From Paracoccus sp. MA (GTDB taxonomy: Bacteria > Pseudomonadota > Alphaproteobacteria > Rhodobacterales > Rhodobacteraceae), in the NCBI RefSeq assembly GCF_020990385.1, contig NZ_CP087598.1, forward strand, positions 1,346,001-1,410,000: a stretch of DNA of 64,000 nucleotides, in the 5' to 3' direction. This document shows positions 17,025-25,577 of the stretch, piece by piece (position 1 is the stretch's first letter; every line of letters begins with the position of its first letter). Under the pieces are notes generated by a model. The model had not been told where the DNA came from and ran no database searches. It saw only the letters and a program-made list of their open reading frames with translations. The position numbers and the translations under genes are program-made.

Positions 17025-17813
17025 ATGAGCAATTCCGTCGAAGGCCGCGTGGTCATCGTCACCGGCGCGGGCCGCGGCATCGGCCGCTCCATCGCCGAGG
17101 GGCTGGCGCAGGCCGGCGCGCGGGTGGTGATCGCCGACATCGCCGCCGATACCGCCGAAACCACCGCCGCCGAGATCCGCGAAGCCGGCGGGCAGGCCAT
17201 CGGCCTTGCCGTCGATGTGACCGACCGCACCAGCACGCGCGCGCTGATCGCCCGAACCGTCGCCGAACATGGCCGGCTGGATGCCATGTTCAACAATGCC
17301 GGTATCGCCCAGGTCAAGCCGTTCAACGACATCACCGAGGACGACTGGCACCGCGTCATGGACGTGAACGCCATGGGCGTGCTGATCGGCATCCAGGAGG
17401 CGGCGAAGCAGTTCATCGCCCAGGGCGGCGGCGGCAAGATCGTCAACACCGCCAGCATCGCCGGCAAGCAGGGCTACGAGCCCTTGGCGCATTACTCGGC
17501 CAGCAAGTTCGCCGTGGTGGCGCTGACCCAGGCCGCGGCCCGCGCCTTCGGCAGGCACGGCATCTGCGTCAACGCCATCTGCCCCGGCGTGGTGGCGACC
17601 GACATGTGGAAGCTGATCGACAAGGGCTTCAAGGACGAGGGGCTGACCCAACGCGACAACGAGGCTTTCGAGGGCTTTTCCGCCGACATCCTGCTGGGCC
17701 GCCCGTCGTACCCCGAGGATCTGGCCGGCGTCTCGATCTTCCTCGCCTCGGCCGGGTCGGATTACATGACCGGGCAAAGCCTGGTCGTCGATGGAGGGAT
17801 GGTGCTGGCATGA
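17025..17813 (+). CDS. short-chain dehydrogenase, diacetyl reductase / meso-butanediol dehydrogenase type
   Basis: 262 aa classical SDR. NAD-binding TGAGRGIG near residues 13-20, NNAG at about 87-90, catalytic Ser in the NTASIAG block, and Tyr-Lys in YSASK. The C-terminus ends DGGMVLA, normal for the family. Strong RBS GGGAGGAGAGAG. In this operon the likely reaction is interconversion of diacetyl, acetoin and 2,3-butanediol (BudC-like), feeding acetoin to AcoABC. Its stop overlaps the next ATG (ATGA). Confidence 0.85.
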   Translation: MSNSVEGRVVIVTGAGRGIGRSIAEGLAQAGARVVIADIAADTAETTAAEIREAGGQAIGLAVDVTDRTSTRALIARTVAEHGRLDAMFNNAGIAQVKPFNDITEDDWHRVMDVNAMGVLIGIQEAAKQFIAQGGGGKIVNTASIAGKQGYEPLAHYSASKFAVVALTQAAARAFGRHGICVNAICPGVVATDMWKLIDKGFKDEGLTQRDNEAFEGFSADILLGRPSYPEDLAGVSIFLASAGSDYMTGQSLVVDGGMVLA

Positions 17814-18154
17814 ACGCGAAACAGAAACTGGCCGAGATGAACGCGCGCGCCGCCGCGCTTTACAAGGCCGACGGCAAGACCATGTCCGCCTTTCGCGGGC
17901 TGATGCTCGCCGCCAACCGCGAGGGCAAGGTCAGCCCCGCCATGAAGGAAATGATCGCCATCGCCGTCGCCATCGGGCGCGGCTGCGAGGATTGCATCGT
18001 CTTTCACGCCAGCGAGGCCAAGGCCCACGGCGCCAGCCGCGAGGAACTGCTGGAGGTGCTGGCCGTCGCCATCGAGATGTCGGGCGGGCCGGGCACGGTC
18101 TATGCCGCCAAGGCGCTGGCCGCCTTTGACGAATTGCAAGGGGGAACACCATGA
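17810..18154 (+). CDS. AhpD/carboxymuconolactone decarboxylase-family protein
   Basis: 114 aa, all helical. The AhpD-type motif is GCEDCIVFHASEA, that is Cys-X2-Cys with a His four residues after the second Cys. It starts inside the stop of the SDR gene (ATGA) and its own stop overlaps the start of the next dehydrogenase (ATGA), so all three are translationally coupled. Small CMD proteins act in peroxide or thiol redox reactions, or are of unknown function. Its role in acetoin or butanediol metabolism is not known. Confidence 0.85.
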   Translation: MNAKQKLAEMNARAAALYKADGKTMSAFRGLMLAANREGKVSPAMKEMIAIAVAIGRGCEDCIVFHASEAKAHGASREELLEVLAVAIEMSGGPGTVYAAKALAAFDELQGGTP

Positions 18155-19224
18155 AAGCCTTGCGTTTCCATGCCGCGCGGGACCTTAGGGTCGAGGATAT
18201 TCCCGAACCGCCCCGGCCTGGTCCCGGGCAGGTGCTGATCCGCAACCGCCATGTCGGCATCTGCGGCACCGACCTGCACGAATACGCCTCGGGGCCGATC
18301 TTCATTCCGACCGCACCGCATCCCTATTCCGGCGCCCATGGCCCGCAGGTGCTGGGCCACGAATTCGGCGGCGAGGTCGAGGCAGTGGGCGAGGACGTGA
18401 CCAAGGTGGCGCCCGGCGACCGGGTGGCAGTGCAGCCGCTGATCATGCCGCGCGGCGGCGAGCATTTCGCCGACCGCGGCTGGCACAACCTCTCGGGCAG
18501 CCTGGCGCTGGTCGGGCTGTCCTGGGTCTCGGGCGGCATGGCCGAGATGGCGCTGCTCAACGATTACAATGTCGAGAAGATCCCCGACGGCATGAGCGAC
18601 GAGGAGGCGGCGCTGGTCGAGCCGACCGCCGTCTGCGTCTATGCCTGCGACCGGGGCCGGATCACCGCCGGGGATTCGGTGCTGGTGACCGGCGCCGGGC
18701 CCATCGGCATCCTGGCGCTGCTGACCGCGCGGGCCTTTGGCGCGACGCGGCTGTTCGTGTCGGACGTGAACGACACGCGGCTGCGGCTCGCCGCCGAGGT
18801 GGTGCCGGGTGTCGTCGCCATCAACCCCGCGCGCGAGGATGTGGGCGAGCGGGTGCGCGCCGGCACCCAAGGCGGCATCGGCTGCGACGTGGCGCTGGAA
18901 TGCGTCGGCAATGAACGGGCGCTGCAATCCTGCCTCGACGCGGTGCGCAAGCAGGGGGTGATCGTGCAGACCGGGCTGCATCCCGGCAAGGGCAGCGTGG
19001 ATTTCTTCCAGCTGACCTTCAAGGATGCCGAGATCCGCGGCTCGTGGTGCTATCCGACCCATGGCTGGCCGCGCACCATCGAGCTGATCGCCTCGGGCGC
19101 CATCCCGGCCAGGCGGGTGGTGACGAAGCGCATCGCGCTGGACGAGGCGGTGGCCGAGGGGTTCGAGGCGCTGCTGGACCCGGCCGGCAGCCAGCTGAAG
19201 ATCCTGATCGACCTGTCGCGCTGA
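18151..19224 (+). CDS. zinc-type medium-chain dehydrogenase, 2,3-butanediol dehydrogenase-like
   Basis: 357 aa. Catalytic zinc ligands are visible: Cys in VGICGTD, His and Glu in LGHEF, and Glu in LVEPTAV. The Rossmann motif is VTGAGPIG. The overall pattern (LHEYASGPIFIP, later SDVNDTRL) resembles (R,R)-butanediol dehydrogenases. The structural-zinc lobe, normally four closely spaced Cys after VAVQP, contains no Cys here (it reads LIMPRGGEHFADRGW). It probably oxidises 2,3-butanediol to acetoin with NAD+, as the entry step to the aco pathway. Last gene of the operon, 80 nt before acoR. Confidence 0.85.
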   Translation: MKALRFHAARDLRVEDIPEPPRPGPGQVLIRNRHVGICGTDLHEYASGPIFIPTAPHPYSGAHGPQVLGHEFGGEVEAVGEDVTKVAPGDRVAVQPLIMPRGGEHFADRGWHNLSGSLALVGLSWVSGGMAEMALLNDYNVEKIPDGMSDEEAALVEPTAVCVYACDRGRITAGDSVLVTGAGPIGILALLTARAFGATRLFVSDVNDTRLRLAAEVVPGVVAINPAREDVGERVRAGTQGGIGCDVALECVGNERALQSCLDAVRKQGVIVQTGLHPGKGSVDFFQLTFKDAEIRGSWCYPTHGWPRTIELIASGAIPARRVVTKRIALDEAVAEGFEALLDPAGSQLKILIDLSR

Positions 19225-19304
19225 CGGCCCGCGCCTGCGGCAAGATTTCTGCCCCGGCGCGGCCCGGCCCGTGCTATGGTCGCGCCGGGCTTTGGGAGGA
19301 GCCG

Positions 19305-21200
19305 ATGCGGGGAATGCCGGATACCGGGACGCATGTCCTTGAAGTCATTCGCGTGGCCGAGGGCGAACCCTCGCCGCGCCGGGATGCCGATGTGCTGGCC
19401 TCGTGGCGGCGCTGCGTGAACGAACACCAGCTCGACCCCGGCCGCCATGCCGGGCCGCGCATCGTCACCCAGCAGGAACTGCGCCAGCACCGCCAGGAAT
19501 CCGAGGAATTGCTGGGCATGGCCCGGCACGGCATGGAGGACCTTTACCGCCGCGTGAACACGATGGGCTATGTCCTGCTGCTGTCCAATGCGCGCGGCGT
19601 GACCGTCGATGCCATCGGCGACGCGGAACTGGACCGCGAGCTGCGCCATGCCGGCCTGATCGCCGGCTCGGAATGGCATGAAAGCCATGTCGGCACCAAC
19701 GGCGTCGGCGCCTGCCTCGCCACCGGGCGGGCGATCACCGTGCATCGCACCGACCATTTCGACCTGGCGCTGACGCCGCTGTCCTGCACCGCCGTGCCGG
19801 TGCATGACACGCGCGGCGGGCTGATCGGAGTGCTGGACCTGTCGCATCTGCAGGCGCCGCAGGACAAGATGAGCCAGGCGCTGACGCTGGAGGTGATGAA
19901 ATCCTGCGCCCGCCGCATCGAGATGGCCAATCTGGTGCGCCGGCACCGCGCCGACTGGATCCTGCGGCTGAACCCCTCGCCCGAATTCCTGGACGTGGAC
20001 CCGATGGCCGCGGTCGCCATCGACGCCGGGGGCCGCATCAGCGGCATGACCGACAACGCGCGCGAGCTTCTGGCCGGCGGGCCGGCCGAGGCGCTGATCG
20101 GCCGGCGCTTCGACGACATCTTCGCCTGCGACCTGGACGACCTGCCCAAGCTGTCGCGCGCCATGGCCCCGGTCGACGGCGCGCTGGAGATGCAGGCCGG
20201 CGGTCTGATCTTTGCCCGCGCCGTGCCGCCCACCGCGCCGCCGCGCCGGGCCGCGGAGACCAGCCTGCCCCAGCCGCTGCGCGCGATCCATGGCGGCGAC
20301 CCGGCCATGCAGCGCCTGGCCGAGCGCGCCGCCAAGGTGGTGGACCGCCAGATCAGCGTCATCCTGCGCGGCGAGACCGGCACCGGCAAGGAATTCATCG
20401 CCCGCGCCATGCATGCCTCGTCCCGGAGGCGGGGTTCCTTCGTGGCGATCAACTGCGCCGCCCTGCCCGAGGCGCTGATCGAAAGCGAGCTGTTCGGCTA
20501 TGCCCCGAACGCCTTTACCGGCGCCCATGCCCGCGGCAAGAAGGGCCTGATCCGCGAGGCGCATGGCGGCACGCTGTTCCTGGACGAGATCGGCGACATG
20601 CCGCTGGCCCTGCAGGCGCGGCTGCTGCGCGTGCTGTCCGAGCGCGAGGTGCTGCCGGTCGGCGCCACCCGCGCCGAGCCGGTGGACATCCGGGTCATCT
20701 CGGCCTCGCATCGCGACCTGGCCGGGCTGGTGGCCGAGGGGCGGTTCCGGCAGGACCTGTATTACCGGCTGAACGGGCTGGTGCTGGACATCCCGCCGGT
20801 GCGGGCGCGGGCAGACCTGGAATGGCTGATCGCCCGCATCGCCGCCGCGACCGAGGGCAAGCCGCGCTTCTCTTCGCAGGCCATGGCGCTGCTGCTGGCG
20901 CATGACTGGCCCGGCAATGTGCGCGAGATCGTCAATCTCTGCACGCTTTGCGCAGCGCTCTGCGACGGCGCCACGGTCGGCCCCGAGGATCTGCCCGATG
21001 AGATCGGCGCGGCGCAGGCGACCGCCCGACCCGGCCCCGACGGGACCGAACGCGCCGGGTTGCGCCGGCTGATCGCGGAATGCGAGGGCAATATCTCGGC
21101 CGTGGCGCGGCAGGCGGGGGTGGACCGCAGCACGATCTATCGCCGCATGCGCAGGCTTGGCCTAGACGAGGATCCAAGAGGTGGCCCGGCCGCTGGCTGA
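19305..21200 (+). CDS. acoR: AcoR, sigma-54-dependent activator of acetoin catabolism
   Basis: 631 aa from the ATG at 19305, with GGGAGGAG 4 nt upstream. A GAF-type sensor region lies at about 75-215, a PAS-like segment at about 230-310, and the AAA+ domain from about 325. Walker A is GETGTGKE (356-363) and Walker B TLFLDEIGD (423-431). The C-terminus carries a Fis-type HTH (ISAVARQAGVDRSTIYRRM). The sigma-54-contacting loop reads NAFTGA (402-407) where nearly all activators have GAFTGA. Presumably senses acetoin or butanediol, binds dyads upstream of acoX and remodels the sigma-54 holoenzyme at 12793-12809. It has an 80-nt leader and may be transcribed separately. Confidence 0.95.
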   Translation: MRGMPDTGTHVLEVIRVAEGEPSPRRDADVLASWRRCVNEHQLDPGRHAGPRIVTQQELRQHRQESEELLGMARHGMEDLYRRVNTMGYVLLLSNARGVTVDAIGDAELDRELRHAGLIAGSEWHESHVGTNGVGACLATGRAITVHRTDHFDLALTPLSCTAVPVHDTRGGLIGVLDLSHLQAPQDKMSQALTLEVMKSCARRIEMANLVRRHRADWILRLNPSPEFLDVDPMAAVAIDAGGRISGMTDNARELLAGGPAEALIGRRFDDIFACDLDDLPKLSRAMAPVDGALEMQAGGLIFARAVPPTAPPRRAAETSLPQPLRAIHGGDPAMQRLAERAAKVVDRQISVILRGETGTGKEFIARAMHASSRRRGSFVAINCAALPEALIESELFGYAPNAFTGAHARGKKGLIREAHGGTLFLDEIGDMPLALQARLLRVLSEREVLPVGATRAEPVDIRVISASHRDLAGLVAEGRFRQDLYYRLNGLVLDIPPVRARADLEWLIARIAAATEGKPRFSSQAMALLLAHDWPGNVREIVNLCTLCAALCDGATVGPEDLPDEIGAAQATARPGPDGTERAGLRRLIAECEGNISAVARQAGVDRSTIYRRMRRLGLDEDPRGGPAAG

Positions 21201-21337
21201 CCGCCCGGTTCCTGGCCCGGCCGCCGGAATATCCGAAAGGAGCGGAGCGAAAAAAATCGGGCCCGCATGTCGGTTCCCGTGCTGGCCGGCCATGCGTTGG
21301 CCCTTGCATCCGCTGCGATCGAAGAAAGAAGACGATC

Positions 21338-21739
21338 ATGCGCGCCATGGCATTGGTCAGGGCCGACGAGGACAGCGAGGCCGGCGTGATGCCGACCGCC
21401 CGGGAGCTGGAGGAAATGACCCGCTTCAACGAAAGGCTTGCCGAGACGGGGTGATGCCGGCGAGAGGCTGCACCGCAGCAGCCGCGGCCACCGCATCCGC
21501 TTCGGCGCCGCCGGGCCGGCGGTGCTCGACGGGCCTTTCGCCGGGACAGGGAGCTGGTGGCGGGCTTCTGGCTCTGGAAGGTCGGCTCGCTGCAGGAGGC
21601 GCTGGACCGGGCGAGGCAGGCCCCCTTCCGCAGCGGCGAGCCGGAGTTGCGCGCGGTCTTCGAAAGCGAGGAATGCGGCGAGGAGCCGACCCCCGATCTG
21701 CGCGCCCGCGAGACGGACCTGCGCCGCAAGCCGGAATAA
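21338..21739 (+). pseudogene. YciI/DGPF family gene broken by frameshifts
   Basis: Three consecutive frames together spell one YciI-like (PF03795) protein. MRAMALVRADEDSEAGVMPT up to NERLAETG stops at a TGA (about 21452). The frame then moves so that GERLHRSSRGHRIRF and VLDGPFAG continue it. Near 21540 it returns to the first frame with ELVAGFWLWKVGSLQEALD and ends at the TAA at 21737-21739. The diagnostic DGPF and AGFWLW blocks are both present. At least two indels are needed, one of them a single G missing from a GGG run. The function of the intact family in this context is unclear. Real decay or sequencing error cannot be separated here. Confidence 0.75.
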
Positions 21740-21817
21740 CCGGCGGCGCGGACAACCCTCTGGCGCAGCGCCCCGAAGCGATGGGATAAAGGTCCGTGCC
21801 GGGCCAAAGGGGGATGG

Positions 21818-22480
21818 ATGATGCGCTATTTCGATTTCAGCTCGTGGCAGGGGATCCTGACGACGCTGCTGGGCCTTGCGCTGTTCACGCTGATCGGCGT
21901 GGGCATCCGGGTGCTGATGCTGCTGACCATCCAGCAGCGCCAGCAGCGCATGAACCGCCAGATCAACGAACGCCTGCGCACGCTGATCGCGGCCTACAAG
22001 GTGCTCGGCGGCTCTTTCACCGGCGAGCTTCTGGTCGATCCGGCGCATCTGCGCGACCTGCGGCAGCAGGCCCAGACCGCCGGCGCGGAAGAGGCCGGCG
22101 GCTCGGACCGCGCCCGCCGCATCCGCGACGCGGTCGAGGCGGCGCTGTCCGACATCATCCTGCTGGGCACCGAGGAACAGGTCCGCCTGGCCAGCCATGC
22201 CGCGGCCGAAATGGCCGCTGGCCGGCCGATCCATACCGCCGAGCTGGTCGTCTCGCTGCGCGATTTCATCCGCAAGGCGCTGGACCTGGCGCCGGTGCCC
22301 GGGGACGTGACCATTCCGCTGCAGGGCCCGGCGCGCCAGCAGGGCGGTTCGTCCCGGGGCGGGCGCGGCGAAGGCGGCGGCAAGACCGGCGGCGGCGGTG
22401 CCGCGATGGGCGGCGGCGGCATGGGCGTGGGCATGGGTCTTGGCGGGCTGGGGCGCCACGCCGACGACGCCCGATCCTGA
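21818..22480 (+). CDS. uncharacterised membrane-anchored protein with Gly-rich tail
   Basis: 220 aa, not recognised. One N-terminal membrane segment (ILTTLLGLALFTLIGVGIRV, residues about 13-32), then a charged helical region up to about residue 165, and a C-terminal tail very rich in Gly after residue 176. Start at 21818; a second Met follows immediately. It begins a group of five genes or gene remnants of unknown function with membrane anchors (21818-25493) and may be co-transcribed with the next plus-strand gene, 54 nt downstream. Confidence 0.65.
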   Translation: MMRYFDFSSWQGILTTLLGLALFTLIGVGIRVLMLLTIQQRQQRMNRQINERLRTLIAAYKVLGGSFTGELLVDPAHLRDLRQQAQTAGAEEAGGSDRARRIRDAVEAALSDIILLGTEEQVRLASHAAAEMAAGRPIHTAELVVSLRDFIRKALDLAPVPGDVTIPLQGPARQQGGSSRGGRGEGGGKTGGGGAAMGGGGMGVGMGLGGLGRHADDARS

Positions 22481-22534
22481 ACCGCCGCCAGCGCCAGGCT
22501 TGCGATGCGCGGGCGATCCTGCGATCCTGCGGCC

Positions 22535-23860
22535 ATGACCGGGGACCTGAAGATCCTGCGCCAGCATGTCCTGCTGGCGGCGCGGCTGTTTCGGAACTAC
22601 GGCGCGGTGCTGGCCGCCACCTGGCTCGCCGGCACCCTGCTCGGCGCGCTGCTGATGATGCTGGCGGTCGAGATCGGCTTCGCCGACCGGCTGGCCGGGC
22701 TGATCGCGCTGGTACCGGTGATCCTGCTGCAACTGGTGCTGTTCGTCGCCATGTTCGTGATCCTGCGCGATGGGCTGCCGGTGCTGCGTTTTCGCGCAAG
22801 ACGCCGCCGCGAGGCGCCGGCCGCCGGAACGGAGGCGGCCGACGGCCGGCCCGGCATCGGCATGCTGGCCGGGGCGCTTCTGGCGGCGCTGATCCCGTTT
22901 TACGGCTATTATGCCGGCTGGGGCCTGCTCGGGAACACGCTGCGCGACTATTCCAAGGCGTTCCTTTCGACCTCGATGGAGCGCATCGACTTCACGGAGG
23001 TCTCGCCCGAACGGGCGCCCACCGCGCTTGAGGTGCAAAGCACGCTGTGGGTGGTGGCGGCGGTGCTGCTGATCTGGGCGATCCGGCGCGGCGCAAAGGC
23101 CATGCACAAGCGCAGCGAGGCCGGGATCTGGCCGCTGCTGGTCGTCGCCTGCGAGGCGAGCTGGGCGGTGCTGGGCCTTTACGTCATCGCGGGCTGGCAG
23201 GAGGGCTTCGTCGCATGGCTGGCCCAGCTGCCCTCGCCCGGCGCCTTGTGGCAGAGCCTGTTCCCGCCCGCCGCGGCCGAGGTCGTCGATGCCGCGCGCC
23301 GCCCGGTGGACTGGCCGCCCGCCTTCCAGCCCTGGCCCTGGCTGGTGCGGCTGTTCTGGTATGCGCTGCTGCCGCTGATCTGGTTCAACCTCGGTGCCAT
23401 CGTCTACGGCCACGACCTGAACCTCATGGCCGAGGAGACGCGGCGCTCGGCCGGCAAGGTGCTGGACCGCTGGCAGGGGCTGCCGAAACCGCTGACCGAC
23501 TTTCTCGGGCATTTCTGGGCCGGGCTGGTCAGGCGCTGGCATGCGGTGGCAAACGGCGTGCTGCTGGCCGGATCGGCGGGGTTTTCGCTGACCGTCTCGG
23601 TGCTGGTGCTGTGGCGGCTGGCCGACTGGGCGGGCCGCTGGGCCTGGATCGGGCTGGCCGAGCTGATCGGGCCGCAGGACCTGCGGGTCTGGCAGCTGGC
23701 GCAATATCCGCTGAACCTGCTGTTCGGTGCGCCGGGCCAGCAGCAGGACGGGGTGCTGGTCTGCGTCCTGCAGTTCTGCATCCTCGCCGCCGGGCTGGAG
23801 CTGGCCGGGCGGGCGCAGGCGACCCGGGCCGCTAGCGCAGATCGCGCAGCACCGGCCTGA
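22535..23860 (+). CDS. uncharacterised multi-pass membrane protein
   Basis: 441 aa from the ATG at 22535 (an ATG at 22505 would add ten residues; neither has a strong ribosome site). Membrane segments appear near residues 22-45, 52-75, 108-128, 170-188, 205-225, 270-295 and 345-370, with charged loops between. No family recognised. Its last 29 nt overlap the 3' end of the convergent gene at 23832. Partner genes around it also encode membrane-anchored proteins of unknown role. Confidence 0.65.
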   Translation: MTGDLKILRQHVLLAARLFRNYGAVLAATWLAGTLLGALLMMLAVEIGFADRLAGLIALVPVILLQLVLFVAMFVILRDGLPVLRFRARRRREAPAAGTEAADGRPGIGMLAGALLAALIPFYGYYAGWGLLGNTLRDYSKAFLSTSMERIDFTEVSPERAPTALEVQSTLWVVAAVLLIWAIRRGAKAMHKRSEAGIWPLLVVACEASWAVLGLYVIAGWQEGFVAWLAQLPSPGALWQSLFPPAAAEVVDAARRPVDWPPAFQPWPWLVRLFWYALLPLIWFNLGAIVYGHDLNLMAEETRRSAGKVLDRWQGLPKPLTDFLGHFWAGLVRRWHAVANGVLLAGSAGFSLTVSVLVLWRLADWAGRWAWIGLAELIGPQDLRVWQLAQYPLNLLFGAPGQQQDGVLVCVLQFCILAAGLELAGRAQATRAASADRAAPA

Positions 23861-24380
23861 CCGGGAATTCCAGCGCCTCGGGCCGCGTTCCCAGGGCCGA
23901 GACGCGCAGCCGCGCCCCCTTCAGCAATTCGGCCGGCACCAGGAAAAGCTGGTCCGACAGGATCTCTTGCCCCTCGGGCGGCGCGTCATGGGACAAGGGG
24001 TTGCAACGGCCCATGTTCTCGCCATCGGGCGCGATCACCCGGACCGCCCCTTCGGCATCGGCGCTTGTCAGCGGCAGCCATTGCCGGCCAGCCGCGTCGC
24101 GCAGGCCGACATCGCAGCCGGCCCAGCCATGCCGCGCCGCCTCGGGACCGCGCAGCGCCAGACGGACCAGGACCAGCGCCCGCTCGGGCAGGTTGGGCGC
24201 GGTTCCCGCCCAGACCTGATCGACCCGGACATGCACGCCGCGCAGCTCGGCCGCCCCGCCCGCCTGCGTCACCTGCCATTCGCGCGCGCGGCGCAGGTCG
24301 GCGATCTCGGTCCAGCCGGCGACCACCACATTGGCAAGCAGCAGCACCGCGGCAAGGATGATCCACAGCAGGTGTTTCAT
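23832..24380 (-). CDS. uncharacterised exported/membrane-anchored protein
   Basis: 182 aa. An N-terminal hydrophobic segment (LLWIILAAVLLLANVVVAGW) anchors or exports the protein; the rest looks like a beta-rich extracytoplasmic domain with two Cys (GWAGCDVGL and MGRCNPLS). Start overlaps the upstream stop by 4 nt. Third gene of a minus-strand trio with similar architecture. Not recognised. Confidence 0.65.
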   Translation of the reverse strand: MKHLLWIILAAVLLLANVVVAGWTEIADLRRAREWQVTQAGGAAELRGVHVRVDQVWAGTAPNLPERALVLVRLALRGPEAARHGWAGCDVGLRDAAGRQWLPLTSADAEGAVRVIAPDGENMGRCNPLSHDAPPEGQEILSDQLFLVPAELLKGARLRVSALGTRPEALEFPVRPVLRDLR

Positions 24381-24922
24381 GGCGCGAACCGGATGATCGG
24401 CTGGCGCTCGGGCAAGGCCGGCGGGGCGAGGTGCAGGGCGCTGTCGAAGACCGCGCTGGCGCTGCCCGTCAGCACCAGCGCCCCGCCCGCGACCTCGTCC
24501 TCGGGCAGCTCGAAGACGGCGATGGCGCGGTCGGTCAGGCCGGGCTGGAACCAGCGGCTTTCAAGCCCGCGCGGAATGTCCTCGGCGCGGTGCGACAGCG
24601 CATAGCGCCGCCCGCTCGCCCCCTGCCAGACCGCGTCGAGGCGCTGCGAGGCCAGCCTGGCCTCGGCCTCGATCTCGGCGATCAGGAACAGGCCGTCGCT
24701 GTCGCGGACCAGATCGCGGCCATAGCGGCGAAAGGCGATGCGCTCGGCCAGCCGCATGCCGGTGAAGCGGGCCCGGAAGCTGCGCGCCTCGCCGGTTTCG
24801 CCGGCCGCGACAGGGCTGCGGAACGGCTGCACGGTGCTGTCGTAATCCGGCGCGCTCTGCATCATGGCGCCCAGCAGCGCCGCCCCGGCCAGAACGATCA
24901 GGACGCGCCCCGCCCGGGTCAT
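24377..24922 (-). CDS. uncharacterised exported/membrane-anchored protein
   Basis: 181 aa. A short hydrophobic N-terminus (VLIVLAGAALLGAMMQ) is followed by a beta-rich domain, with DYDSTVQPFRSPV just after the membrane segment. The start overlaps the preceding frameshifted gene by 4 nt, and its stop overlaps the next start by 4 nt. Together the three minus-strand genes look like paralogous or co-functioning extracytoplasmic subunits. Function unknown. Confidence 0.65.
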   Translation of the reverse strand: MTRAGRVLIVLAGAALLGAMMQSAPDYDSTVQPFRSPVAAGETGEARSFRARFTGMRLAERIAFRRYGRDLVRDSDGLFLIAEIEAEARLASQRLDAVWQGASGRRYALSHRAEDIPRGLESRWFQPGLTDRAIAVFELPEDEVAGGALVLTGSASAVFDSALHLAPPALPERQPIIRFAP

Positions 24923-25493
24923 GGCGCCCCCTCGGGCGTGGTCGCCATGCGGCCGGCGGGCTGGAACAGCAGCCAGCTCGACTTGCCATAGAGATTGTCC
25001 CTGAGCTTGAAGGTCTGCCGCTGGAAGGTCAGCGAGACCGGCCCGGGCTGCCAGCCCGGCGGCACCCGCCAGGCCAGCGTCACCCGCTCGGCCAGCCGCG
25101 GCTGCAGGTGCCAGAGCAGCTCGCCGTCGCGGTCGAGCGTGACCTCCGGCTCGGGCCAGGCCACGCCTGCGGCAGCCAGTTCGGGCGGGTGCGCGGAAAG
25201 CCGAAGACGGCGGACTGGGTCTCTCCGGTCAGGTTCAGCAGCCGGGCGCGCAACAGCAGCCGCCGGGGCTCGCCCTCGCGTTCCGGCGGTGCCAGCGAAA
25301 GCGACAGCGGCGTGATCTCGGTCCGGCCCAGATCGACCGGCTGCCCCAGCGCCACCGCAGGCGGCTCCTGCGGCGCCCGCGCTTCCTCGACCTTCAGCCA
25401 AAGGCCGAGCAGCACCGCGGCCGCGACCCCGATCGAGGCGGCCATGCGCACCCTCAGACGCCGCAGCAGAGAGGCCCGTCGCTTACCCGTCAT
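24919..25493 (-). pseudogene. membrane-anchored protein gene interrupted by one frameshift
   Basis: The ATG at 25493 opens MTGKRRASLLRRLRVRM and a membrane helix (SIGVAAAVLLGLWLKVEE). The domain continues to ETQSAVFGFP, after which the frame becomes Arg-rich nonsense. In another frame the sense resumes with PEPEVTLDRDGELLWHLQPR and runs to MATTPEGAP at 24919. The shift lies between about 25150 and 25200. With one base corrected the protein would have about 190 aa, like its two downstream neighbours. It overlaps the next gene by 4 nt, so the operon layout is intact. Could be a true mutation or a sequence error. Confidence 0.7.
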
Positions 25494-25577
25494 GCGGGAA
25501 TTAAGGCGCAAGCCGCCGGGCAAGCTCAAGACGCGGGCGGCCGGGTCGGCGGAATCCGGCCGGAAAACCGCCCCGGT

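Noticed and set aside
21137..23704. 855-aa minus-strand frame
   Set aside because: Antisense to the end of acoR, the YciI remnant and two membrane-protein genes; no start signal, low-complexity composition.
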